Shown here one piece after another: positions 9,207 to 16,014 of a stretch of 27,651 nt of DNA. Position 1 is the first letter of the stretch; each line of letters opens with the position of its first letter. Made by a program: the position numbers and the translations under genes. The notes below the pieces were generated by a model. It ran no database searches. It saw only the letters and a list, made by a program, of their open reading frames with translations, and was not told where the DNA came from. The DNA lies in assembly GCA_021298235.1 (NCBI GenBank), contig JAJTDX010000016.1:1-27651 (forward strand), written 5' to 3'. This DNA is from Cryomorphaceae bacterium. GTDB taxonomy: Bacteria; Bacteroidota; Bacteroidia; Flavobacteriales; Crocinitomicaceae.

Positions 9207-10802
9207 TTGGAATCATCTAAAGGTATAAATCAGGCTGATACAAAAAATTCAAGAGCAGATTTTCAGAACACGAAAATGCTTTTAGAACAATCTTCACCGC
9301 TGTATTTGTTGGTTTCTGAGGAGGGTGAATTAGAAGAATTAGGTTCTTTGTGGAATAAAGTCACGCTGCAATCTGAATTTAATTATTCATTTGAAGAGGA
9401 ATTCATTCTTTCAGGATATGAAAATTTTATTGACCTGAAAAAGAGGCATTCAAAAGGCAATGTTCTTTTTTTTAATCACCGCAAATCAGGGCTTAAATTT
9501 AAATCTTCCTTTTTCCGAATCGATTTGGGGTATGTTTTTTTAGTCAATCCTGTGGTTAATTCCGATTATCCGCTTAAGTCATTTCATATGGATCTAAATG
9601 ATTTTCCGGACCACAGTTATATTGCTGAATCAATTTTTCTTTCAGAAATCAGTATGAAAGGATTGACTGAAGCTCAGGAGCTGAATATTAAACTGAATAA
9701 AAGAAACTCCGAGCTTAAAAGCAGCTTAGAAAAAGTTGAAAAGCTCAGGCTGGAATTGGAGCAATTTAACTTAAATCTTGAAAGTCTTGTAGAGGAGAAA
9801 ACCAAAGAGAATGTTTCGCTGCAGGCAAATATCAATGAAATTGAAAAATTCGTTGCAATTGGAGAAATGACAATGGGAATCGCACATGACCTGAATAACC
9901 CATTATCTGCAATACTCATTGGTGTTCAAAATTTGAGCTCATCTATTGAATTTCTTCATCAAAACCTAATTTATTCTTTTTCAAGAGAAGAAATAGCATT
10001 TGCCGACAAGCACTGTAAAACAAGCAATGCAAAAGCTTTTCAAAGTACGTTGCAGATGATGAAGGATAGAAATGTTTTTCAAAATTTTCTTGAAGAGCAA
10101 AAGGGATACGCTACCGACGAAGCTTTTGAAATTGCAGATCGAATGGTTAAGGTGCAGATTGAAATTGATGATTCTTCAAAAATTGATAGAATATTGGCTC
10201 ACCCTTCACCCAAATTGTTGCTGGAAATGATTTTCCACATGAGTGTTGTTCATCAGATGCTAACTACGATTTCTGTTGCTTCAAACCGATCTGCCGAAGT
10301 GGTGTCTGACCTGCGCAAGTTTACAAAAGGCTCATTCGAACAAGATAAGCTGTCAGTAAATTTATTGGATAGCATTAATGGAGTTTTACGTGTGTTGAGT
10401 TCGAATTACAGGAGAAACATAAACTTTGAAATTGATGTCCCAAATACGATTGAAATACAAGCTGTCCCTCGAGAAATTTATCAGGTTTGGGCAAATGTGA
10501 TCAAAAACGGGATCGAGGCAATTGGTGATAAGGGTGGAACAATTTGGATTCGAGCGAAACAAACTAATGAGGGTACAAAAGTTGAGTTCGAAAACGACGG
10601 GCCGAAAATCCCCGAAGAATTTATTGATGTTATCTTCGACCGATTTAAATCTTCCAAGGGTAGAGATAATTTCGGATATGGGTTGAATATTGTTAAAAAA
10701 ATTATTGAGTCAAATCATTGGCAGGTTGAAGTGAGATCTGACGACAACTCTACGTCTTTCATCTTCCTCTTAAACGAACAAAAAAATGAACACACTTCCT
10801 GA
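9207..10802 (+). CDS. Soluble histidine kinase with HNOBA-like sensor domain, H-NOX partner
   Basis: A 531-residue kinase with no membrane segment. Residues about 27-155 resemble the HNOBA (H-NOX-associated, PAS-like) domain of soluble guanylyl cyclase: a first strand SPLYLLVSEEGELEELG and the closing pattern LNDFPDHSYIAESIFLSEISM, comparable to the cyclase LSDIPLHD...LLGEQ. A coiled coil spans about 158-213. The DHp helix has His227 in GIAHDLNNPL; the ATPase domain shows an N box (WANVIKNGIEAI, 428-439), G1 (ENDGPKIPEE) and G2 (GYGLNIV, 490-496). About 140 residues separate His227 from the second-helix LRKF, an extended DHp. No ATG exists near the H-NOX stop. TTG 9207 is used here; ATG 9276 (residue 24) is an equally possible start and keeps all domains. 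It overlaps the next gene by 17 bases. Confidence 0.88.
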   Translation: MESSKGINQADTKNSRADFQNTKMLLEQSSPLYLLVSEEGELEELGSLWNKVTLQSEFNYSFEEEFILSGYENFIDLKKRHSKGNVLFFNHRKSGLKFKSSFFRIDLGYVFLVNPVVNSDYPLKSFHMDLNDFPDHSYIAESIFLSEISMKGLTEAQELNIKLNKRNSELKSSLEKVEKLRLELEQFNLNLESLVEEKTKENVSLQANINEIEKFVAIGEMTMGIAHDLNNPLSAILIGVQNLSSSIEFLHQNLIYSFSREEIAFADKHCKTSNAKAFQSTLQMMKDRNVFQNFLEEQKGYATDEAFEIADRMVKVQIEIDDSSKIDRILAHPSPKLLLEMIFHMSVVHQMLTTISVASNRSAEVVSDLRKFTKGSFEQDKLSVNLLDSINGVLRVLSSNYRRNINFEIDVPNTIEIQAVPREIYQVWANVIKNGIEAIGDKGGTIWIRAKQTNEGTKVEFENDGPKIPEEFIDVIFDRFKSSKGRDNFGYGLNIVKKIIESNHWQVEVRSDDNSTSFIFLLNEQKNEHTS

Positions 10803-11211
10803 TTCTGCCATCATTTGCCTTGACGACGATGAAGTTGTTTTGAATGCGTTGAGTATTCAGATGCAACAAATCGTGAATACGGAAAAGGTTGTCTTAGAGT
10901 TTTTTCTCGATCCAGAGGAGGCGCTGAGAGCTATTCCTGGCATTATTGAATTGAAAATCAAAGTTATATTTGTTTTGACGGATTATCACATGCCGGGAAT
11001 GACAGGTATTGAATTTATCAAGAAGTTGAAGGCAGATTATCCTGAGATTCGTTTCATTATGCTTTCCGGTCAGGCTAATGAAAATTTAGTAGAGGATTTA
11101 ATACGAGACAATTTTCTTGATTACTTCGTGTCTAAACCATGGACAATGAATGATCTATTAGAGAAAATTAAGTTGCTTGTGCCTGAAGATAAGTTAAAAC
11201 AAAAGAGCTAG
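10786..11211 (+). CDS. Single-domain response regulator of the H-NOX cassette
   Basis: A 141-residue receiver with no output domain. The acidic pocket is Asp13-Asp15 (CLDDDEVV), the phospho-acceptor Asp66 lies in LTDYHMPGMTG, the switch Ser94 in MLSGQAN and the conserved Lys117 in VSKPW. The SKPW motif is typical of receivers that pair with hybrid or soluble kinases. The gene starts inside the kinase gene (17-base overlap), so translation is probably coupled. Lacking a DNA-binding or enzymatic domain, it may pass phosphate on or act by protein contact, as some stand-alone receivers do. Its target cannot be told from this window. Its stop overlaps the stop of the convergent gene at 11208. Confidence 0.93.
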   Translation: MNTLPDSAIICLDDDEVVLNALSIQMQQIVNTEKVVLEFFLDPEEALRAIPGIIELKIKVIFVLTDYHMPGMTGIEFIKKLKADYPEIRFIMLSGQANENLVEDLIRDNFLDYFVSKPWTMNDLLEKIKLLVPEDKLKQKS

Positions 11212-11567
11212 CTCGTTTTAAATTTAGCTCTTAAGAATACTTTATACGCTTCTCGATACAAGATTTTCTCTGAAAGCAGTTGAAGGAAATTAGGATTCAT
11301 AGTAAGTGTTAGAAAATCTTTTTCAGGAAGATCAATGGTGTAAAGTAGTTGCAATAAGCGACTTTCTCCTTCTTTTATTAATTCGACCAAACGTTCTGTA
11401 ATCAGCTGCTCAATGGTGACCTTTGTCAGTGCTTCATTTTCAAATTTATCATCAAAGAATAAATGGAACTGAGCAAAATCCTTAGAGATTTGTTGTTGCG
11501 TTTTCAAAACAAATGAGTCGTTTTTGAAATAGGACTGGAGCTCCGCAGATGTTATGAGTTCTTGCAC
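11208..11567 (-). CDS. Uncharacterised small protein downstream of metG
   Basis: I do not recognise this protein. The frame is open from an ATG at 11642 (144 residues), but that start lies inside metG and the first 25 codons read through a 14-bp tandem repeat into a low-complexity KEQ/NKEQ-type peptide. I therefore place the start at GTG 11567, preceded by AAGGA at good spacing, giving 119 residues beginning with VQELITSAELQSYF. The product is helical and Leu/Glu/Lys-rich (EQLITERLVELIKEGESRLLQLLYTIDLPEKDF), with no signal peptide, membrane segment or cysteine. It follows metG on the same strand and is probably co-transcribed. Its stop codon shares bases with the stop of the convergent receiver gene. 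Confidence 0.65.
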   Translation of the reverse strand: MQELITSAELQSYFKNDSFVLKTQQQISKDFAQFHLFFDDKFENEALTKVTIEQLITERLVELIKEGESRLLQLLYTIDLPEKDFLTLTMNPNFLQLLSEKILYREAYKVFLRAKFKTS

Positions 11568-11573
11568 GTTATT

Positions 11574-11617
11574 CCTTGTTTTTTGCTCCTTGTTCCTTGA
11601 TCCTTGTTCCTTGATCC
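11574..11617. repeat. 14-bp tandem repeat after metG
   Basis: Two perfect copies of CCTTGTTCCTTGAT (11588-11601 and 11602-11615) followed by CC, preceded by a degenerate third copy at 11574-11587. On the minus strand this reads as repeated AAGGAACAAGGATC, purine-rich and full of AAGGA, resembling Shine-Dalgarno sequence. It starts three bases past the metG stop. Similar short CAAGGAACAAGGA-type repeats occur between genes in Bacteroidota genomes, as far as I recall. Confidence 0.85.
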
Positions 11618-11619
11618 AA

Positions 11620-13671
11620 TTATCGGACACTTCCCCCTGCACCGCATCCCTTCTCCGGTACCATGAAGCTGAGCTTTCCTTCTGAATCCTCAGCCATTAA
11701 TACCATTCCTTGTGATTCGATTCCGCGTATTTTTCTTGGCTCAAGGTTAAGCAATACCTGCACAGTTTTACCAATGATTTCCTCCGGTTTGTAATGTTCT
11801 GCTATTCCCGAAACGATGGTTCGTTTGTCAATTCCTGTATCAATAATCAACTTGAGAAGCTTGTCGGCTTTTTCCACTTTTTCTGCTTCGAGAATGGTTC
11901 CTAAACGAATGTCCAATTTCGTGAAATCGTCAAATTGAATCGCTGTTTTTTGTGGCTCGAATTCGGTTTCCATTGGGTGTGATTGATGTAAACGCTTGAC
12001 TTCTTCTTCTACAATTTCGTCCGCTATCTTCTCGAACAAAATTTGTGGTGCATGAATACCGTGTCCCGGACTAAGATTAACTTCTCCCGCATTATCCCAA
12101 GTTGTCTCCGTAAAGTTTAATATTGCAGACAATTTATTTGCGGTGTTCGGCAGAAAAGGTCGCAATACGATGCTGAGGTTCGCTGTGATTTGAAGGGCAA
12201 GGTTCATAATGGTTTGAACACGCTCCGGATCTGTTTTGATCAATTTCCAGGGTTCTTGGTCTGCGAGGTACTTATTACCCAAACGTGCCAAATTCATTGC
12301 CTCTGCTTGTGCATCACGCAATTTGTAGGAATAGATGAGCTTGCTCATGCGGGCTGGTATGTCCTTCATTTCGGCAAGGACTTGTTCGTCTTCTTTAGTG
12401 TAATTCAAACAAGCAGGAACTTTTCCTTCATAATATTTGTGGGTAAGCACTAATGCCCTATTAACGAAGTTGCCAAGAATATCTGCAAGCTCACTGTTCA
12501 CTCGAGTTTGAAATTCTTTCCAGGTAAATTCAGAATCTTTTGTTTCAGGTGCTATGGAAGTGAGTACATATTTCAACTCGTCTTCTTTTCCAGGGTACCG
12601 TTCGAGGTATTCGTGTAACCAAACTGCCCAATTTCTGGATGTCGAGAATTTGTCACCCTCAAGGTTAAGAAATTCATAGGCAGGAACATTATCAGGTAGG
12701 ATGAGGTCCCCATGGTCTTTGAGAATAATTGGAAAAATAACTGCATGGAAAACAATGTTGTCTTTTCCAATAAAGTGAACTAGCTTTCGGTCACCGGTCC
12801 AATAGTCCTTCCAGTCTTTCCCGGAATCCTGAGCCCATTGTTTTGTGGCAGAGATGTAGCCAATGGGGGCATCCAGCCACACGTACAACACCTTGCCAGC
12901 AGCGTTTGGTAGAGGCACCTTGACCCCCCAGTCAAGGTCACGTGTCATAGCACGTGAATGCAATCCCCCATCTATCCAAGACAAGCATTGTCCAATGACC
13001 TGATTTCTCCATGCCTTCGGATCATGTTGTTTCACTCCATCAAGTGTACCATGCTTAATCCAGTCACGAAGCCAGTTTTCATGCCGTTCCATGGGTAAAT
13101 ACCAATGGGAGGTGGAACGCAAAATAGGAGTTTTTCCGCTCAAGGTAGATTTTGGATCAATGAGCTCGCTTGGACTGAGATCTGTTCCACATTTTTCACA
13201 CTGATCTCCATAAGCAGAGGCATTCTGACATTTCGGACAGGTTCCTGTGATGTAGCGATCCGCAAGGAATTGGCTGAACTCTTCATCGTAAAATTGTTCT
13301 GATGTTTCTTCGGTAAATTTCCCTTTTTCGTGGAGTTTCAGAAAAAAATCCTGCGACGTTTCGTGATGAATCTGTGCCGAAGTACGGTGAAAAATATCAA
13401 ATGAAATATTAAAATCCTCGAATGATTTCTTAATAATTGCGTGGTATTTGTCTACAATTTCTTTTGGAGTTATACCCTCTTTTTTGGCTCTCAAGGTAAT
13501 AGCAGCACCATGCTCATCACTTCCACAGATAAATGCCACATCGTGACCATTCATGCGTAAAAATCGAACAAAGATGTCCGAGGGCAAATACACTCCTGCA
13601 ACGTGTCCAAGATGCAGGGGCCCATTGGCATAGGGGAGAGCAGCCGTGACGGTAAATTTATCTTTCGACAT
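11620..13671 (-). CDS. metG: Methionyl-tRNA synthetase with C-terminal tRNA-binding domain
   Basis: A 683-residue class I synthetase charging tRNA-Met. The HIGH motif is HLGH at 20-23 (PYANGPLHLGH); a zinc knuckle has Cys145, Cys148, Cys158 and Cys161; the KMSKS loop appears as KFSTS at 341-345, a known MetRS variant; the anticodon-binding helices follow. The last ~105 residues (from about FDDFTKLDIRLGTI, near 580) form an OB-fold EMAP-II/Trbp111-like tRNA-binding domain ending in a GCGAGGSVR tail. The open frame reaches a GTG at 13692, but ATG 13671 starts exactly where the family's MSKDKFTVTAALPYANG begins, so I chose it. It lies 41 bases after the saccharopine dehydrogenase-like gene on the same strand. 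Confidence 0.96.
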   Translation of the reverse strand: MSKDKFTVTAALPYANGPLHLGHVAGVYLPSDIFVRFLRMNGHDVAFICGSDEHGAAITLRAKKEGITPKEIVDKYHAIIKKSFEDFNISFDIFHRTSAQIHHETSQDFFLKLHEKGKFTEETSEQFYDEEFSQFLADRYITGTCPKCQNASAYGDQCEKCGTDLSPSELIDPKSTLSGKTPILRSTSHWYLPMERHENWLRDWIKHGTLDGVKQHDPKAWRNQVIGQCLSWIDGGLHSRAMTRDLDWGVKVPLPNAAGKVLYVWLDAPIGYISATKQWAQDSGKDWKDYWTGDRKLVHFIGKDNIVFHAVIFPIILKDHGDLILPDNVPAYEFLNLEGDKFSTSRNWAVWLHEYLERYPGKEDELKYVLTSIAPETKDSEFTWKEFQTRVNSELADILGNFVNRALVLTHKYYEGKVPACLNYTKEDEQVLAEMKDIPARMSKLIYSYKLRDAQAEAMNLARLGNKYLADQEPWKLIKTDPERVQTIMNLALQITANLSIVLRPFLPNTANKLSAILNFTETTWDNAGEVNLSPGHGIHAPQILFEKIADEIVEEEVKRLHQSHPMETEFEPQKTAIQFDDFTKLDIRLGTILEAEKVEKADKLLKLIIDTGIDKRTIVSGIAEHYKPEEIIGKTVQVLLNLEPRKIRGIESQGMVLMAEDSEGKLSFMVPEKGCGAGGSVR

Positions 13672-13712
13672 GTCACAAAGATAATTATTCACACTATTGC
13701 AGGAGGGGTTTC

Positions 13713-15050
13713 TCAGAGTTCAACTTCTGTTTCTATGAAGTTTATTCCAAATGTATTTAATTCGTCAAGGATTGGGATGTAATTTTCAGGCTGAATTGGC
13801 AAGGTGACTCCTTTTGTGGTTAGTTGGCCGTTCAAGATTCTTTTTGCAGCAATTCCGACAGGTAACCCAACTGTATTTGACATGGAGGTATAGGTCTGAT
13901 CTTCTCCGATGTTAACCATGGAAGATGTAATTGCAAATCGTTTACCATTGTGGCTGTATTCGAATTCATGATACATCACAAGCATGTCTTTATCCTCTTC
14001 TTGGAGAACTAATTTGTTTTTAAGAATTACTTCTAACAATTGTGCCGGAGTGGCGTTATTTAGTCCCAAAGGAGCGGTTGAATCAAACAATCCGAGCCAT
14101 TCAAATTTGTAAAAAAGGTCTGATCGTTCTTCTCTTAAAAATTCTTTCATTTTCTCTTCGACCTTTTTTGTGGGATGATATGGCAGAAAGGCATTCAGAA
14201 AACTTCTTGGGGAAAGTTCAGCTGAACGTTCCAAAACGTAGGAGTCATCGGTCATACCCAATTCAATGAATACATTCCATGCCTGACAAAAACCAGGTCT
14301 TCGCAATGTGCCCCTGAAAATAGTAGGGATAGCATCGATTCCATAGGTTTTTCTGTATGACAAAGAATCCCGGTTCGCATAAGCATCGAATTCGCCATAA
14401 CCGTCTATAGAAATGCGGAGTGTTCGACTGAACAGTCGGTTATAGGGTATGTATTTGTATTCTTTGTGGTCTAAAAAGCATGATGCTCCTCCTTGTCCTG
14501 CTAGAACTACGTTTCTAGGGTTCCAGGTGAACTTGTAATTCCATGGATTTGTATCGCTTTCAGGTGCAATAAGTCCTCCGCAATAGGACCTGAATGCTTC
14601 CAGAACTCCACCCCTTTGTTCGATTTCATGAATGATTTTCATCGCGCTCATGTGGTCGATTCCGGGGTCAACTCCGATTTCGTTCATTATCACTATTCCC
14701 GCTTTAAGTGCATGCTCGTGTAGCATCTGCATCTCCTTGGAAATGTATGAAGGTGTAATCAAATCCTTTTTTAGGTCAATACAATCTTGAGCGACCTCCA
14801 CATGGAAACGGGCTGGCAACATGGATATCACAAGATCAGCGGAACGCATGTATGGCAAACGCTCAGTTCGATCCAAAGCATTAAAAGAGAGTGCTGTCCC
14901 TCGTGGGTGGGAGCCCATCTTGCGTTTCACCATAGCCTCGTCCTGGTCTACTGCAAGGATCTCCCAGTTGAATTCTTCAGCATGTAAAAGCAGGTATCTG
15001 ATGAGGGAGGAGGCAGAAAGTCCGGCGCCAAGGATCAAGATTTTTTTCAT
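13713..15050 (-). CDS. Saccharopine dehydrogenase family protein (glutamate-forming type)
   Basis: A 445-residue protein with an N-terminal Rossmann fold (MKKILILGAGLSASSLIRYL, the GAGLSAS nucleotide loop at 8-14) and the saccharopine dehydrogenase C-terminal domain. MNEIGVDPGIDHMSAM at about 121-136 matches the yeast Lys9/plant LKR-SDH signature, followed by CGGLIAPESDTNPWNYKFTWNPRN. In eukaryotes this enzyme forms or cleaves saccharopine in lysine metabolism. In Bacteroidota its substrate is less certain, as related enzymes serve carboxynorspermidine synthesis. The CGG...NPWNYKFTW segment favours the Lys9-type group. No lysine-pathway neighbour is present; metG follows. A TACCTTTG element (15084-15077) lies 27 bases upstream. 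Confidence 0.85.
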   Translation of the reverse strand: MKKILILGAGLSASSLIRYLLLHAEEFNWEILAVDQDEAMVKRKMGSHPRGTALSFNALDRTERLPYMRSADLVISMLPARFHVEVAQDCIDLKKDLITPSYISKEMQMLHEHALKAGIVIMNEIGVDPGIDHMSAMKIIHEIEQRGGVLEAFRSYCGGLIAPESDTNPWNYKFTWNPRNVVLAGQGGASCFLDHKEYKYIPYNRLFSRTLRISIDGYGEFDAYANRDSLSYRKTYGIDAIPTIFRGTLRRPGFCQAWNVFIELGMTDDSYVLERSAELSPRSFLNAFLPYHPTKKVEEKMKEFLREERSDLFYKFEWLGLFDSTAPLGLNNATPAQLLEVILKNKLVLQEEDKDMLVMYHEFEYSHNGKRFAITSSMVNIGEDQTYTSMSNTVGLPVGIAAKRILNGQLTTKGVTLPIQPENYIPILDELNTFGINFIETEVEL

Positions 15051-15076
15051 AGAATTCGTTCACTAAAAGGACAGTT

Positions 15077-15084
15077 CAAAGGTA
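15077..15084 (-). promoter_or_regulatory. Putative -7 promoter element for the saccharopine dehydrogenase-metG run
   Basis: The minus strand reads TACCTTTG, an exact TAnnTTTG match, 27 bases before the ATG at 15050. No TTG at the usual -33 spacing was found. It lies in the 186-base divergent gap with yebC. Confidence 0.45.
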
Positions 15085-15187
15085 GAAATTATTGGTTGCG
15101 GTTAAAAAATCGTTTATAACTTACATAATTGTTAAAATTTGGAACAATTTACGATTGTGTAAGTCGCCCATTTTGAAGCTATTTTCA

Positions 15188-15216
15188 TTGAATTTCCAAA
15201 GAAAAACCTATTTTTG
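15188..15216 (+). promoter_or_regulatory. Bacteroidota-type promoter for yebC
   Basis: TTG (15188-15190), an 18-base spacer, then TATTTTTG (15209-15216), matching TTG-N17-23-TAnnTTTG in full. The element ends 20 bases before the yebC ATG, leaving a short leader. This is the best promoter match in the window. Confidence 0.72.
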
Positions 15217-15236
15217 CTCCTCGAATTCAAACCATC

Positions 15237-15947
15237 ATGGGAAGAGCATTTGAATACCGCAGAGCGGCGAAAGAAAAACGTTGGGACAAAATGTCCAAGT
15301 TGTTTCCAAAACTCGGTAAAGCTATAACTATGGCTGCCAAAGAGGGTGGAACTGACCCGGCAATGAATGCAAAATTGCGCACCGCTATTCAGAACGCGAA
15401 GGCTGAGAACATGCCGAAGGACAATATTGATTCCGCTATTAAGCGTGCAAACCAAAAGGATGTCAGCGCATTCTCAGAAATAATTTACGAAGGAAAAGGT
15501 CCGCATGGTACGTTAGTGATCGTGGAATGTGCTACGGACAATCCAACCAGAACAGTTGCGAATGTGAAGTCCTATTTCAATAAAGCCGGGGGTAGCGTCG
15601 TGCCCAATGGGTCTCTGGACTTTATGTTTAACCGCAAGGCGGTGTTTGAAATCAACATGGCAGATTCAATAGATCCCGAGGAGTTGGAACTTGAGCTGAT
15701 CGACGCTGGATGTGAAGAAATTGAGGTGTCGGAAGATAAAATATTTGTCTTTGGGGATTATACCTCTTTCGGAGATCTTGCAAAAGCGCTAGAAGATAAA
15801 GGTATTGAGGTGCAGAAATCAAATTTGCAACGCATCCCTACTTCACCGGTGGATCTCACAGAAGAACAAATGCTGGAGGTTGAAAAAATGTTGGATAAGA
15901 TCGAGGACGATGATGACATTCAACAGGTATTTACGAACATAGCTTAA
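15237..15947 (+). CDS. yebC: YebC/PmpR/TACO1 family protein
   Basis: A 236-residue member of the YebC/TACO1 family. It begins [30 protein letters not shown], with the family's conserved basic N-terminus and K-x-F-x-K-L-x-k-x-I pattern, then [35 protein letters not shown] (about 39-73) and the YEG.GP.G strand [22 protein letters not shown]. It ends in an acidic helix ([15 protein letters not shown]). Members have been described as transcription regulators (PmpR) and as factors that help ribosomes translate proline-rich or difficult stretches. The sequence cannot decide between these. It is preceded by its own promoter and followed after about 67 bases by the PorW-like gene on the same strand. 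Confidence 0.95.
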   Translation: MGRAFEYRRAAKEKRWDKMSKLFPKLGKAITMAAKEGGTDPAMNAKLRTAIQNAKAENMPKDNIDSAIKRANQKDVSAFSEIIYEGKGPHGTLVIVECATDNPTRTVANVKSYFNKAGGSVVPNGSLDFMFNRKAVFEINMADSIDPEELELELIDAGCEEIEVSEDKIFVFGDYTSFGDLAKALEDKGIEVQKSNLQRIPTSPVDLTEEQMLEVEKMLDKIEDDDDIQQVFTNIA

Positions 15948-16014
15948 AAGCAGCTAGGCTTTGAAATAAATCAAATGAAGCATCGTTTTGCACATAGTTA
16001 AGTATTCAAAAGGA

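Noticed and set aside
13672..13692. GTG start giving a seven-residue longer MetG
   Set aside because: The ATG at 13671 coincides with the family's conserved N-terminus.
15948..15966. Small hairpin AAAGC...GCTTT after yebC as a terminator
   Set aside because: The stem is only five base pairs and no T-tract follows.
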